Numbered from the stretch's first letter, positions 9,416 to 19,557 are shown. The stretch: 43,300 nucleotides of DNA from Sphingomonadaceae bacterium (GCA_947375105.1 CANCET010000007.1:1-43300), one strand, 5' to 3'. The notes: generated by a model from the sequence alone, not told the origin. A program made the numbers and translations.

Positions 9416-11098
9416 ATGACCCTCACCGGCTGGGCCCTGATCCTCCTGTTCACCGCGCTTGTCGTGCTGCTTGCGCGGCCGCTGGGGCTGTTGATGCATG
9501 CGTTTTACGCGCGCCCCGCCCTCCCCGGCGAACGCGCGCTCTACCGCGCGCTGGGCGTCGATCCAGCCATCGACCAATCGTGGGCAGCCTATGCCGCCTC
9601 GCTGATGGTGTTCAACGTGCTGGGCATCGCGCTGCTGTTCGCGGTGCTCAAGCTGCAGGGCGTGCTGCCACTCAACCCGCAGAGATTTGGCGGCGTCGAT
9701 ACGGCGCTGGCGTTCAACACCGCGGTCAGCTTCGTCACCAACACCAACTGGCAGAACTACGGCGGCGAGACCACGCTTTCGCATTTCTCGCAGATGGCCG
9801 GGCTCACCGTGCAGAACTTCCTCTCCGCCGCAACCGGGATCGCTGCCGCCTTCGCGCTCATCCGCGGGTTCGCGCGGCGCGATGCGCCCGGCATCGGCAA
9901 TTTCTGGGTCGATGTGACGCGGATCACGCTCTACCTGCTGCTGCCAGCCAGCATGGTGCTGGCGCTCGCCTATGTCGCGCTTGGCGTGCCGCAGACGCTG
10001 GCCGCATCCGCCACGGCGACGACGATGGAAGGCGGCCGGCAGGTCATCGCGCTCGGGCCCGTAGCTTCCCAGCTCGCGATCAAGATGCTCGGCACCAACG
10101 GCGGGGGTTTCTTCAATGCCAACTCCGCACACCCCTTCGAAAACCCCGGCGCGCTCTCCAACCTGATCCAGATGCTCAGCATGTTTGCGCTGGGCGCAGG
10201 GCTGACGGTGACTTTCGGCAAGGCGGTCGGCAATCTCAAGCAGGGCCGCGCGCTGCTTGCCGCGATGCTGCTCCTGTTTCTCGGCGGGGTGACCGTGACA
10301 TATGCCGCCGAAGCGGCGGGCAATCCCGTCCACCATGCGCTCGGCCTTTTCGGCGGCAACATGGAAGGCAAGGAGGTGCGCTTCGGCGTGGCGGCTTCCG
10401 CACTGTTCGCGAGCATCACCACCGCCACCTCCTCCGGCGCAGTCATCGCCGCGCATGACAGCCTGACACCGCTCGGCGGGCTCGTCCCGATGTTCAACAT
10501 GCAGCTTGGCGAAGTTGTCATCGGCGGGGTCGGTTCGGGGCTCTATGCCGTGCTGGTCTATGCGATCCTTGCCGTGTTCATCGCCGGGCTGATGGTCGGC
10601 CGCACGCCCGAATACCTCGGCAAGAAGATCGAGGCGCGCGAGATGACGCTATCGGTGATCGCTATCATCGTGCCGCCGCTGATGATCCTGAGCCTCGCCG
10701 CGCTGGCCTGCGTGGTGCCTGCGGGCCTTGCCGGGCCGCTCGCCAAGGGGCCGCACGGATTCAGCGAGATCCTCTATGCCTTCACCAGTGCCGCAGCCAA
10801 CAACGGCTCGGCCTTCGGCGGCCTCAGCGGCAACACCCCGTTCTACAACCTGCTGCTCGCGCTCGGCATGTTCGTGGGACGCTTCGGGGTGATCCTGCCT
10901 GTGCTCGCCATCGCCGGGAGCCTTGCCGCCAAACGCACGGTGCCACCGGGTCCCGGTTCGTTCCCCACCACCGGGATGCTGTGGGTCGGCCTGCTTGCCG
11001 CCGTCATCCTGATCGTGGGCGGCCTCACCTTCCTGCCAGCGCTCGTCCTCGGCCCGATCGCCGATCAGGCGCAGGTCGCCGCCGGCACATTGCTTTGA
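9416..11098 (+). CDS. kdpA: Potassium-transporting ATPase potassium-binding subunit KdpA
   Basis: Channel-like, potassium-selective membrane subunit of the high-affinity Kdp ATPase, 560 aa with about ten transmembrane segments. The four pseudo-repeat selectivity loops are visible: [60 protein letters not shown] and [30 protein letters not shown] is also typical. I prefer the ATG at 9416 because AAGGTGG lies 5 nt before it; a GTG at 9407 in the same frame would add three residues. Expression should depend on KdpDE, encoded downstream. Confidence 0.97.
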   Translation: MTLTGWALILLFTALVVLLARPLGLLMHAFYARPALPGERALYRALGVDPAIDQSWAAYAASLMVFNVLGIALLFAVLKLQGVLPLNPQRFGGVDTALAFNTAVSFVTNTNWQNYGGETTLSHFSQMAGLTVQNFLSAATGIAAAFALIRGFARRDAPGIGNFWVDVTRITLYLLLPASMVLALAYVALGVPQTLAASATATTMEGGRQVIALGPVASQLAIKMLGTNGGGFFNANSAHPFENPGALSNLIQMLSMFALGAGLTVTFGKAVGNLKQGRALLAAMLLLFLGGVTVTYAAEAAGNPVHHALGLFGGNMEGKEVRFGVAASALFASITTATSSGAVIAAHDSLTPLGGLVPMFNMQLGEVVIGGVGSGLYAVLVYAILAVFIAGLMVGRTPEYLGKKIEAREMTLSVIAIIVPPLMILSLAALACVVPAGLAGPLAKGPHGFSEILYAFTSAAANNGSAFGGLSGNTPFYNLLLALGMFVGRFGVILPVLAIAGSLAAKRTVPPGPGSFPTTGMLWVGLLAAVILIVGGLTFLPALVLGPIADQAQVAAGTLL

Positions 11099-11112
11099 AA
11101 GTGCACTCCGAG

Positions 11113-13149
11113 ATGTCCAGCGAAACCGCATCCCCCACCCCCTCGCTCTTCACCGGCCGGCTGCTGGCCGCCGCCGCCCGCGATGCGATGCTGAAGCTCG
11201 ATCCGCGCACGCTGGTGCGCAATCCGGTCATGTTCGTGACCGCGCTGGTGGCGACGCTCTCGACCGTGCTGCTCGTCAAGAACGCGCTCTCAGGCGGCGG
11301 CGCGCTGGCCTTCCAGGCGCAGCTCGTCGGCTGGCTCTGGCTGACGGTGCTGTTCGGCAATTTCGCCGAGGCCATGGCCGAAGGGCGCGGCAAGGCGCAG
11401 GCCGCCGCGCTGCGCCAGACCAAGGCGGATCTTGTCGCGCGCCGCCTCGTCGGCACGACAGGCAAGCACGAGACCGTCGCTGCCGGGCTGCTCGCGGTGG
11501 GCGATCTGGTCCTTGTCGAAACCGGCGAACTCATCCCGGCTGACGGCGAAGTGATCGCCGGGGTCGCCAGCGTCAACGAAGCCGCGATCACCGGCGAAAG
11601 CGCGCCCGTCATCCGCGAGGCCGGCGGGGACCGCTCCGCCGTCACCGCCGGCACCCGCGTGATTGCCGACCGCATCACCGTGCGGGTTACAGCGGCGCAA
11701 GGTAAGGGCTTCCTCGACCGGATGATCGCGCTGGTCGAAGGCGCAAGTCGCCAGAAGACCCCCAACGAGATCGCGCTGACCATCCTGCTTGCGGGGCTCA
11801 CGCTGATCTTCCTTATCGCGGTCGGCACGCTGCCTGCCTTTGCCGCCTATGCCGGGGGCGCGATTGCCGTTCCCGTGCTGGTCGCGCTGTTCGTCACGCT
11901 GATCCCGACGACAATCTCCGCGCTGCTTTCCGCCATCGGCATTGCCGGCATGGACCGGCTCGTGCGCTTCAACGTGCTCGCCAAATCGGGCCGCGCGGTC
12001 GAAGCGGCGGGCGATATCGACACGCTGCTGCTCGACAAGACGGGCACGATCACCATCGGTGACCGGCAGGCAAGCGCGTTCCTCCCGCTGCCCGGCGTGA
12101 GCGAGGCTGAGCTCGTCGCGGTCGCCCGCCTCGCCAGCCTTGCCGACGAAACGCCCGAAGGTCGCTCGATCGTCACGCTCGCCGGTGCAGGCCCCGCCCT
12201 TCCAGCAGATGCCGAACCCATCATGTTCACCGCGCAAACCCGCGTTTCGGGCCTGCGCATCGACGACCGCGAGATCATCAAGGGCGCAGTCGATGCCGTG
12301 CTGCGGCGGCTCGGTCCCAATTCTTGCAAGGATGCCGCCGCCGCGCTCACTGCCATCGCCGAAACCGTCGCGCGGGCCGGCTCCACCCCGCTGGCCGTCG
12401 CCGACGGGTCGCGCCTGCTCGGCGTCGTCCAGCTCAAGGACATCGTGAAGACCGGCATCCGCGAACGCTTCAGCGAACTGCGCCGCATGGGAATCCGCAC
12501 GGTGATGATTACCGGCGACAATCCGCTCACCGCCGCCAGCATCGCCGCCGAAAGCGGAGTGGACGATTTCCTCGCCGAGGCAACCCCCGAGGACAAGCTC
12601 GCGCTCATCCGGCAGGAACAGCGGGGCGGCAAGCTCGTGGCAATGTGCGGCGATGGCACCAACGACGCCCCCGCGCTGGCGCAGGCAGATGTCGGCGTTG
12701 CCATGAACACCGGCACCCAGGCCGCGCGCGAGGCGGGAAACATGGTCGATCTTGATAGCGATCCCACCAAGCTCATCGAGATCGTCGGGCTCGGCAAACA
12801 GCTGCTGATGACGCGGGGCGCACTCACCACGTTCTCGATCGCCAACGATGTCGCCAAGTATTTCGCGATCCTTCCGGCGATCTTTGTGGTGCTCTATCCC
12901 GGCCTCGCCGTGCTCAACGTCATGCGGCTGGGCAGCCCGCAAAGCGCGATCCTCGCCGCAATCATCTTCAACGCGCTGATCATCCCCGCACTGGTGCCGC
13001 TGGCGCTGAAGGGCGTGCGCTATCGCCCCGCACCGGCGGGCGAGCTGCTAGCACGCAACCTTGCGGTCTACGGCCTTGGCGGCCTCGCAGCGCCGTTCAT
13101 CGGCATCAAGCTGATCGACATGGCAATCACCGCGCTGCACCTCGCCTGA
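11113..13149 (+). CDS. kdpB: Potassium-transporting P-type ATPase catalytic subunit KdpB
   Basis: P-type ATPase subunit that couples ATP hydrolysis to potassium uptake through KdpA; 678 aa, normal for the family. Visible motifs: [16 protein letters not shown] (TGES actuator loop, whose Ser is the known inhibitory phosphorylation site), [17 protein letters not shown] (phosphorylated Asp), [20 protein letters not shown], and [20 protein letters not shown] with [19 protein letters not shown]. The ATG at 11113 gives the conserved N-terminus ([13 protein letters not shown]); a GTG at 11101 is possible and the Shine-Dalgarno is weak in either case. It begins 14 bp after kdpA. Confidence 0.97.
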   Translation: MSSETASPTPSLFTGRLLAAAARDAMLKLDPRTLVRNPVMFVTALVATLSTVLLVKNALSGGGALAFQAQLVGWLWLTVLFGNFAEAMAEGRGKAQAAALRQTKADLVARRLVGTTGKHETVAAGLLAVGDLVLVETGELIPADGEVIAGVASVNEAAITGESAPVIREAGGDRSAVTAGTRVIADRITVRVTAAQGKGFLDRMIALVEGASRQKTPNEIALTILLAGLTLIFLIAVGTLPAFAAYAGGAIAVPVLVALFVTLIPTTISALLSAIGIAGMDRLVRFNVLAKSGRAVEAAGDIDTLLLDKTGTITIGDRQASAFLPLPGVSEAELVAVARLASLADETPEGRSIVTLAGAGPALPADAEPIMFTAQTRVSGLRIDDREIIKGAVDAVLRRLGPNSCKDAAAALTAIAETVARAGSTPLAVADGSRLLGVVQLKDIVKTGIRERFSELRRMGIRTVMITGDNPLTAASIAAESGVDDFLAEATPEDKLALIRQEQRGGKLVAMCGDGTNDAPALAQADVGVAMNTGTQAAREAGNMVDLDSDPTKLIEIVGLGKQLLMTRGALTTFSIANDVAKYFAILPAIFVVLYPGLAVLNVMRLGSPQSAILAAIIFNALIIPALVPLALKGVRYRPAPAGELLARNLAVYGLGGLAAPFIGIKLIDMAITALHLA

Positions 13150-13160
13150 AGGAAACGTCC

Positions 13161-13754
13161 ATGCTCACCGAAATCCGCGCGGCGCTGCGCCCCGCGCTCT
13201 CGCTCCTCCTCGCGGCCACGCTGCTCACCGGTCTTGGCTATCCGCTGCTCGTCACGCTGATGGCGCAGCTTGTGTTTCCGCATCAGGCCAATGGCAGCCT
13301 GATCGAGGACCGAGGGCATGTCGTCGGCTCCGAACTGATCGCGCAGAGTTTCGCTGGCCCTGGCTGGTTCCACCCGCGCCCGTCCGCGGCAGGCAACGGG
13401 TACGATGGCTCCGCGTCCTCGGCCAGCAACCTCGCTCCCGGTTCGAAAGACCTCGCAGCCGCCATCGCCGCCCGCATCGCCGCCCTGCGCGCCGAGGGCA
13501 TGTCCGGCACTGCGGTCCCGTCCGATCTCGTCACCGCCAGCGCCTCGGGGCTCGATCCCGATCTCAGCCCTGCGGCGGCGCTTGTGCAGATCCCGCGCAT
13601 CGCGGCGGCACGCGGCCTGCCCGAAGTGCGAGTGCGCGCGCTCGTGGCGGCGGCAACACAGTGGCCGCTGCTCGGCCTCATCGGCGAGCCCCACGTCAAT
13701 GTGCTTGCGCTCAATCGACAGCTTGCCGCAATCGGCGCTAAACCGGCGCGGTGA
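13161..13754 (+). CDS. kdpC: Potassium-transporting ATPase subunit KdpC
   Basis: Single-pass membrane subunit of KdpFABC, 197 aa. An N-terminal transmembrane helix (ALSLLLAATLLTGLGYPLL) is followed by a periplasmic domain with GSLIEDRGHVVGSELIAQSF, WFHPRPSAAG, SGLDPDLSPAAALVQIPRIA and LLGLIGEPHVNVLALNRQL, all hallmarks of KdpC. GAAGGAAA lies before the ATG. Its TGA overlaps the GTG start of kdpD (GTGA), so the transporter and sensor genes are translationally linked. Confidence 0.96.
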   Translation: MLTEIRAALRPALSLLLAATLLTGLGYPLLVTLMAQLVFPHQANGSLIEDRGHVVGSELIAQSFAGPGWFHPRPSAAGNGYDGSASSASNLAPGSKDLAAAIAARIAALRAEGMSGTAVPSDLVTASASGLDPDLSPAAALVQIPRIAAARGLPEVRVRALVAAATQWPLLGLIGEPHVNVLALNRQLAAIGAKPAR

Positions 13755-16393
13755 ACCGTCCGTCCCGCCCCTCCCCGGATGCGCTGCTCAAGGCCGCGCG
13801 GCGCGATGCGCGCGGCAAGCTCAAGATCATCCTTGGCGCCGCGCCGGGCGTCGGCAAGACCTGCGAGATGCTGCGCGAAGGCGCCGAACTCCAGCGCCAG
13901 GGCCGCGATGTCGTCATCGGCCTCGTTGAAACGCACGGCCGCGCCGAAACCGAAGTGCTCGTCACGCCGCTTGAGGTGCTGCCGCGCCGGGTGATCTGCC
14001 ACGCGGCGCATGATCTTGCCGAATTCGATCTCGACGCGATGCTGGCCCGCTGCCCAGATGTCGCGCTGGTCGATGAATTCGCCCACAGCAACGCGCCCGG
14101 CAGCCGCCATCCCAAGCGCTGGCAGGACATCGAGGAACTGCGCGATGCCGGGATCGACGTCCTCACCACGCTCAATATCCAGCATGTCGAAAGCCTGAGC
14201 GATGTCGTGGCCGGTTTCACGCGGGTGCGCGTGCGCGAAACCGTGCCCGATGCCGCGCTTGAGGACGCGGAGATCGAGGTGGTCGACATTCCGCCGGACG
14301 AGCTGATCGAGCGGCTCAAGGCCGGCAAGGTCTATGTACCCCAGGAAGCCAGCCGCGCGCTCGGCCATTTCTTCTCGAAGGCCAATCTTTCGGCCTTGCG
14401 CGAAATGGCGCTGCGCCGCGCCGCGCAGGCGGTCGACCGTTCGCTGATCGATCACGTCTCGCTTGCCGGAGAGCAGGGCAACTGGGCGGTGGGCGAAAGG
14501 CTGGTCGTCGCGATCGGCGGTCAGCCGGGCTCGGACCAGCTAATCCGAGCCGCCAAGCGCTATGCCGATGCCATGCGCGGCACCTGGAGCGCCGTCAGCG
14601 TCGAAACCCCGCGCACCGCCACGCTGGGCGAAGCCGCGCGCGCGCGCACCGCCGATGCGCTGAAACTCGCGGCCAGCCTCGGCGCCACGATTGCCACCGT
14701 TCCGGCCCGCACGGTGATCGAAGGCCTGCGCGCCCACATGGCCGAAACCCGCATCACCACCATCGTGATCGGCAAGACGCGCCGCTCGTGGCTGTTCGAA
14801 CTGCGTCATGGTTCAGTAGTCGATCAGCTGGTGCGCGAACTGGAAGATGTGGCCGTCCATGTCGTGCCCGTCAGGTTCGAACCCGCCGCCGATGCCGCAC
14901 GCGTTGCAGCCCCGCGCGTCGCCCCTGGCAAATTCGCCGCCGCGCTCGCCATGGTCGCGCTCACCACTGTGGGCGCTGAGCTCGCCAAGAACGTGGTCGG
15001 CGCCAATGCCATCGACCTTATCTACCTCCTTCCCGTGATCGCCAGCGCCACGCTGCTGGGCCTGCGCGCCTCGCTCTTCGCAAGCTTTGTCGCGGCGCTG
15101 GCCTACAACTTCTTCTTCCTCCCCCCGCTCTACACGCTCACCATCAGCGATCCGCAGAACGTCGTGACCTTGCTGGTGTTCGGCGTTGTCGCCACCGTCG
15201 CCAGCCAGCTTGCCGGCCGCCTGCGCCGCGTGGCGACCATCGGCGAACGCACGGCCACGGAAAACGCTGCCATCGCCGCGTTCGGCCAGCGCCTCGCCGC
15301 CGCGTCCGACGAGGAGTCCACCGCGCGCGCCATCTGCGAGGAAATCGCCGGATTGCTCGATGTCGCGACCGTGCTCCTTGCGCGCAAGGACGGTCAGGTC
15401 GCCGTAGTCGGCGCATCGCCGGTCCAACCAACGCTCGGGGCGCTCGAAGTCGCCGCCGCCGAATGGGCTTTCGATCGCGGCGAGGTCGCCGGCCGCGATA
15501 GCGGTACGTTGGCGGCCAGCGACTGGCAGTTCCATCCGCTCGAAACCGCGCTCGGTGTGCTGGGCGTGCTCGGCATTGCCGCCGGCGCCGCGCGCGATCC
15601 GCTCCCGGCCGAAAAGCGGGTGCTGTTCGCAACCTTGCTCGGGCAGGCCGCGCTCGCCCACGAACGCCTGCAGCTTGAAGCCGAGGCGCGCGAACTGGGC
15701 GTGCTGCGCGAACGCGATGCCCTGCGCACCACGGTGCTTTCCTCGATCGGCCATGATCTCAAGACGCCGCTCACCGCCGTTGTCGCGGCAGCCGATGCAC
15801 TTGCCGCAGAGCACGGCGAAAGCGTCACTGCCCGTACGCTCAAGAGCGAGGCACGCCGCCTGCGCCGCGTGTTCGACGATCTGGTCGAGATGACGCGGAT
15901 CGATTCCGGTGCCCTGATCATGCGGGCCGAGGCGACTGACCTGACCGATGCGGTCGCTGCCGCAGTGCACGATCTGCGCGCGGAGCTGGCACGCCACCGC
16001 GTGGTCCTCGATGTTCCGCCTTCGCTTCCGCTGGTAGAGGCCGACCCCCGCGTGCTGCACCACGTTCTCGTCAACCTGCTTGGCAATGCCGCCAAGTTCG
16101 CCCCGCGCGGCAGCGCAATCACCGTGGCCGCCCGCCGCGAACCCGGTGTGCTTGTCCTTGCCGTGCGCGATGAAGGGCCGGGCCTGCCGCCGGGCCAGGA
16201 ACAGACGTTGTTCGACCGGTTCGCCCGGCTCGACGGCACCGACATGACCGGCGGAACCGGGCTTGGTCTCGCCATCGTCAAGGGCTTTGCCGAAGCCATG
16301 GGCCTCGGCATTGCCGCCCGCAACCGCGCCGAGGGCGGCGCGGCGTTCGAGCTCAGCTGGGATGAAATCCGCCTGCGCAAGGCCGCGCCATGA
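13751..16393 (+). CDS. kdpD: Osmosensitive potassium-channel histidine kinase KdpD
   Basis: Membrane sensor kinase that responds to potassium limitation and phosphorylates KdpE; 880 aa. Order of domains: N-terminal KdpD domain with Walker A GAAPGVGKT at 29-37 and VALVDEFAHSNAPGSRHPKR; universal-stress-protein-like segment (LVVAIGGQPGS) from about 255; a block of hydrophobic helices around 395-490 (AAALAMVALTTVGAELAKN, then DLIYLLPVIASATLLG); GAF-like linker; HisKA with His668 in SSIGHDLKTPLTAVV; HATPase with NLLGNAAKFAPRGS and DEGPGLPPGQ, then GTGLGLAIVKGF. It starts at GTG, overlapping the kdpC stop, and ends in an ATGA overlap with kdpE. Confidence 0.96.
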   Translation: MNRPSRPSPDALLKAARRDARGKLKIILGAAPGVGKTCEMLREGAELQRQGRDVVIGLVETHGRAETEVLVTPLEVLPRRVICHAAHDLAEFDLDAMLARCPDVALVDEFAHSNAPGSRHPKRWQDIEELRDAGIDVLTTLNIQHVESLSDVVAGFTRVRVRETVPDAALEDAEIEVVDIPPDELIERLKAGKVYVPQEASRALGHFFSKANLSALREMALRRAAQAVDRSLIDHVSLAGEQGNWAVGERLVVAIGGQPGSDQLIRAAKRYADAMRGTWSAVSVETPRTATLGEAARARTADALKLAASLGATIATVPARTVIEGLRAHMAETRITTIVIGKTRRSWLFELRHGSVVDQLVRELEDVAVHVVPVRFEPAADAARVAAPRVAPGKFAAALAMVALTTVGAELAKNVVGANAIDLIYLLPVIASATLLGLRASLFASFVAALAYNFFFLPPLYTLTISDPQNVVTLLVFGVVATVASQLAGRLRRVATIGERTATENAAIAAFGQRLAAASDEESTARAICEEIAGLLDVATVLLARKDGQVAVVGASPVQPTLGALEVAAAEWAFDRGEVAGRDSGTLAASDWQFHPLETALGVLGVLGIAAGAARDPLPAEKRVLFATLLGQAALAHERLQLEAEARELGVLRERDALRTTVLSSIGHDLKTPLTAVVAAADALAAEHGESVTARTLKSEARRLRRVFDDLVEMTRIDSGALIMRAEATDLTDAVAAAVHDLRAELARHRVVLDVPPSLPLVEADPRVLHHVLVNLLGNAAKFAPRGSAITVAARREPGVLVLAVRDEGPGLPPGQEQTLFDRFARLDGTDMTGGTGLGLAIVKGFAEAMGLGIAARNRAEGGAAFELSWDEIRLRKAAP

Positions 16394-17067
16394 CCGGCCG
16401 CATTCTCGTGATCGACGACGAGCCGGCGATCCGCCGCCTCGTGCGCGGGGCGCTGGAGCGGGCGGGCTGGACAGCCGGAGAAGCGGCCAGCGCGGGCGAA
16501 GGGCTGACGGCGGCGCGGCGCGAGGGGTGCGAACTCGTGCTGCTCGATCTGGGACTGCCCGACCGTGACGGGCTGGAACTCGTCGCGTTGCTCAAGGCAA
16601 TGGACCGCGCGGTGATCGTCCTCACCGCGCGCGATGCCACGGCGGAAAAGGTTGCCGCGCTCGATCTGGGTGCGGACGACTACGTGGTCAAACCCTTCGA
16701 TACCGACGAATTGCTGGCGCGGATCCGCACCGCCCTGCGCCACCGTTCCGGACAGGCAGGCGCGGGGGCCGCGCTTGCCGTCGGCGATGTGGTCATCGAT
16801 CTCGTCAATCGCCGCGTGCTGCGCGGCGGCGAGGAGGTTCGCCTCACCCGCAAGGAATACGCCGTCCTTGCCGAACTGGCGCGCCATCCGGGGCGCGTCG
16901 TCACCCATGCCATGCTGCTGCGCGCAGCCTGGGGCGAGGCGCACGTGACCGATGTCGAATACCTGCGGGTCGCGATGCGCGGCCTGCGCCTCAAGCTCGA
17001 TCCGGACCCTGCCGACCCCGCGCTGCTCAGGAACGAGCCGGGCGTGGGGTATCGCCTCCTCGTCTGA
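16390..17067 (+). CDS. kdpE: Response regulator KdpE
   Basis: OmpR/PhoB-family response regulator, 225 aa, phosphorylated by KdpD and expected to activate the kdpF promoter. The receiver domain shows VIDDEPAIRRL (acidic pocket), Asp53 in LLDLGLPDRDG and the conserved Lys in DDYVVKPFDTDELLARI. The C-terminal winged helix shows LTRKEYAVLAELARHPGRVV, HAMLLRAAWG and VEYLRVAMRGLRLKL. Its ATG overlaps the kdpD stop (ATGA). It is the last kdp gene; no obvious terminator hairpin with a T-run was seen in the following 200 bases. Confidence 0.96.
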   Translation: MTGRILVIDDEPAIRRLVRGALERAGWTAGEAASAGEGLTAARREGCELVLLDLGLPDRDGLELVALLKAMDRAVIVLTARDATAEKVAALDLGADDYVVKPFDTDELLARIRTALRHRSGQAGAGAALAVGDVVIDLVNRRVLRGGEEVRLTRKEYAVLAELARHPGRVVTHAMLLRAAWGEAHVTDVEYLRVAMRGLRLKLDPDPADPALLRNEPGVGYRLLV

Positions 17068-17281
17068 ACCGCACAGCCGCCGTGCAGCGTTCCGGCGCGC
17101 GCGTCAGCCGTCCCGGCTCGCCCGCGCCTCGCGCCTGATCGTCTCCAGCCCCGCCGGATCGACGATCGTGCCGTGCCGCGCGGAGCAGGGCTCGACAACC
17201 CGACCGGGCAGACGGGGCGCCACCCTTTCATCACAGTGAGTGCCGCTCTACATAAACAGCACACTCCGGGAGATGGCTCGC

Positions 17282-18715
17282 GTGACACCTGACGAAATGA
17301 TCGTTCTTTCAGCGGCCGAAGCGGTACACGCGATGCGCGAGGGCCACATGACCGCGTTGGCCTATGCCGAGGCCATACTGGCGCGCTGCGCGGCGGGCGC
17401 AGACCTCAATGCGTTCATCACGCTCGATCCCGAAGCAGTGCGCGCCAAGGCTCGGGCCGCAGATGCGCGCAGGGAGGCTGGCGAGGTGCTCGGCCCGCTC
17501 CATGGCCTGCCTGTGCCGATCAAGGACAGTATCAACACCGCCGACTTGCCGACCACTGCCGGAACGTCCGCGCTGCGCGGGTTCACCCCGGCCACCGATG
17601 CCTCAGTCGTCGCCCGGCTGCGTAAGGCCGGGGCCATCGTGCTCGGCAAGACCAATCTGCATGAATTGTCGCTGGGCTGGACCAGCAACAATCTGGCGTT
17701 TGGTCCGGTGCGCAATCCTTGGGACCGCACTCGGATACCGGGCGGCAGCAGCGGCGGCAGCGCAGCGGCGGTTGCAGCCGGGATGGCACCCCTCGCCTTG
17801 GCCGAGGATACCGAAGGTTCGATCCGGGTACCGGCTGCGCTGTGCGGGATCGCGGGGTTTCGGCCCACCACCGGCCGCTACCCGAATGACGGCTGCGCCC
17901 CGATTACCGCAGAGTTCGACCAGGTCGGGCCGGTCGCCCGGCACGTATCCGATCTCGTGCTGTTCGATGACGTGATGACGGGTGACACCTCGCCAGTGGC
18001 CCCTCCCCCGCTCGCCGGACTGCGGCTCGGCATGGCGCCCGACTACTACTTCGTCGGTCTCGATCCGGCAGTGGCAGAAGCAGTCGATGGTGTGATCGAA
18101 CGGCTGGAACAAGCTGGTGCAACGATTGTCCGGGCCGATATGCCGGGTCTCGGCGCGCTGATCGAGGCGATTACCCTGACGGTGCAGATCCACGACGTGG
18201 TCCCCGCGCTCACCCGCTGGTTGGCGCAATCCGGTGCCGGCATCGGATATGAAGCGCTGCACGCCGAAGTCAGCCCGGATGTGAAGGCCGTGCTCGATGC
18301 TTTTGCCGTGCCCGGCGCGCCGGGGGCCATTCCGGAAGAGCTCTATGTAGCCGCGATCAGCACCCACTTGCCCGCGCTTAAGGCCATGTTCGCCGATTGG
18401 TTTGCCGAAAACCGGGTCGATGCCATGCTGCTGCCCGCAACCATGATATTGCCGCCCCTGATCGGCGAGGATGGCACTGTGCGCATCGTGGGCAGCGAGG
18501 TGCCTTTCCAAACCGCGATTTCACGCAATATCGCACCGGGCAGCACTGCGGGACTGCCCGGCCTCGTGCTGCCGGCCGCCATTGCTGGCGGCCTGCCGGT
18601 GGCTATCGAACTGGATGGTCCCGAAGGCAGCGATCGCAAGCTTCTCGGCATCGGGTTGGCGATCGAGGCCCTGCTCGGGCCCCTTCCGCCGCCTCCGTCA
18701 CTGAGCGCGCCATGA
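17282..18715 (+). CDS. Amidase-signature enzyme (indoleacetamide/mandelamide hydrolase-like)
   Basis: Hydrolyses an amide to the acid and ammonia. The protein (about 477 aa from this start) is an amidase-signature enzyme with a Ser-cisSer-Lys triad: Lys in LHGLPVPIKDSINTADLPTT, cis-Ser in TRIPGGSSGGSAAAVAAG, and nucleophile Ser in EDTEGSIRVPAALCGIAGF. The tight WTSNNLAFGPVRNPWDRTRI and FRPTTGRYPNDGCAP signatures resemble indoleacetamide and mandelamide hydrolases more than GatA; the true substrate cannot be read from sequence. GGGAG at 17268-17272 sits 9 nt before a GTG at 17282, which I chose. An ATG at 17273 directly abuts that Shine-Dalgarno, and a GTG at 17240 is the longest option. It follows kdpE by about 215 bp and is probably a separate transcript. 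Confidence 0.82.
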   Translation: MTPDEMIVLSAAEAVHAMREGHMTALAYAEAILARCAAGADLNAFITLDPEAVRAKARAADARREAGEVLGPLHGLPVPIKDSINTADLPTTAGTSALRGFTPATDASVVARLRKAGAIVLGKTNLHELSLGWTSNNLAFGPVRNPWDRTRIPGGSSGGSAAAVAAGMAPLALAEDTEGSIRVPAALCGIAGFRPTTGRYPNDGCAPITAEFDQVGPVARHVSDLVLFDDVMTGDTSPVAPPPLAGLRLGMAPDYYFVGLDPAVAEAVDGVIERLEQAGATIVRADMPGLGALIEAITLTVQIHDVVPALTRWLAQSGAGIGYEALHAEVSPDVKAVLDAFAVPGAPGAIPEELYVAAISTHLPALKAMFADWFAENRVDAMLLPATMILPPLIGEDGTVRIVGSEVPFQTAISRNIAPGSTAGLPGLVLPAAIAGGLPVAIELDGPEGSDRKLLGIGLAIEALLGPLPPPPSLSAP

Positions 18716-18896
18716 ACAGCGATTTCTTCAGATCAGCGTCGCCCCCCTTGTTGCGATCGACCAGCTCGGTCACTGCAACGTCGCCAGCCACGCTCATCAA
18801 AACATAGGCGTCGGTGCGGCTCATGCCCTTCGCCGTGACCGGGAAATCGAGCAAGTTGCCCGGGGGCCGCCAATGCCCAATGACCGCCTTACTCCG
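18711..18896 (-). pseudogene. Remnant of an acetamidase/formamidase family gene (C-terminal piece)
   Basis: The minus-strand frame from an in-frame TAG at 18897-18899 reads GHWRPPGNLLDFPVTAKGMS, then RTDAYVLMSVAGDVAVTELVD and a Lys-Lys-Ser-Leu-Phe end. The block Ser-Arg-x-Asp-Ala-Tyr-x-Leu-x-Ser, then Asp-x-x-x-Thr-x-x-Val-Asp, is typical of the C-terminus of acetamidase/formamidase (FmdA/AmdA-like) proteins, which are unrelated to amidase-signature enzymes. There is no start codon context, the N-terminal part is absent, and no stop follows Leu-Phe before the frame runs antisense into the amidase gene. It therefore looks like a decayed end left by a deletion or insertion. Family assignment is from memory of the motif. 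Confidence 0.4.
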
Positions 18897-18993
18897 CTAT
18901 GGCGTCGCCTATTGCGGCAGTGAGCTGCCTGATCGCCGAACAAGAATGGATCCCCGAGAGCCTCGGATCATGGTCCGCGCACAGACGGGATGC

Positions 18994-19557
18994 TCAACGC
19001 TCGGTCACAGCTCGGTCCATCGGCGCTAGCCTGGCCAGCAACCGGTTCTGCGCCGGGAACGAAACCTTCGCCTCGCGCATCGCCTCCTGCAAGTGCTCGA
19101 CCAACGCGTTGAGATCGGCGCGCGTCGTCCCCAGCCCCTTGTGCGCTGCCTTCATATCGCGGCCCGAATAGCGGCACCCCGCGTTCAGGATGTAGCAAAT
19201 CTGCTCGAACAGTGTGCGCCGCAGTCGCACCATGTCGTGCTCCGCGAAGATCGCCTTTATCCGAGGGTCTGCAATGCTGAGATCGAGCGTGCGGTCCGTG
19301 ATCCGGCGGATCCCGGCCTGCCCGCCAAATGCCCGCGCCATGGCCTCGCCGCCAAACGGGCGCGCGCCGGCGTTGGCATCGCTCTGCAGATAGGGATCGA
19401 GCGGGATTTCGCCTGTCACTGGATCGCGCTCCTTTCGCACCACGCCAAACTCCTTGTCCCAATCGACCGGAGCTTCGGCGTCAGTCTGAGCGGGCGGAGT
19501 GGCCGGCGGCTGGGCCAAGGGCGCAGCGGCGAGCAGCAATGGCAGGAGGAGCGACAT
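18994..19557 (-). CDS. Exported group I truncated hemoglobin-like protein
   Basis: A 187-aa protein with an N-terminal signal sequence (MSLLLPLLLAAAPLAQ), a Pro/Asp-rich linker, then a truncated-globin domain at about residues 71-185. Seen: a Gly-Gly turn at the start of the domain, PRIKAIFAEHDMVRLRRTLF (CD/E region), and YSGRDMKAAHKGLG, where His139 is the likely proximal heme ligand. By hand alignment with mycobacterial HbN the B10 Tyr position is not Tyr, and Cys121 and Cys128 flank the helix before the proximal His. Such globins bind O2, NO or related ligands; export would place this one in the periplasm. It starts 11 bp after the DUF3034 gene stops and is in the same transcript. Confidence 0.82.
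   Translation of the reverse strand: MSLLLPLLLAAAPLAQPPATPPAQTDAEAPVDWDKEFGVVRKERDPVTGEIPLDPYLQSDANAGARPFGGEAMARAFGGQAGIRRITDRTLDLSIADPRIKAIFAEHDMVRLRRTLFEQICYILNAGCRYSGRDMKAAHKGLGTTRADLNALVEHLQEAMREAKVSFPAQNRLLARLAPMDRAVTER

Noticed and set aside
11290..12942. 550-codon minus-strand frame inside kdpB
   Set aside because: Shadow of kdpB, which shows all P-type ATPase motifs in the other frame.
14813..16944. Long minus-strand frames (416 and 516 codons) across kdpD and kdpE
   Set aside because: Shadows; Arg/Ser/Ala-rich with no recognisable motif, while the plus strand carries intact kinase and regulator motifs.
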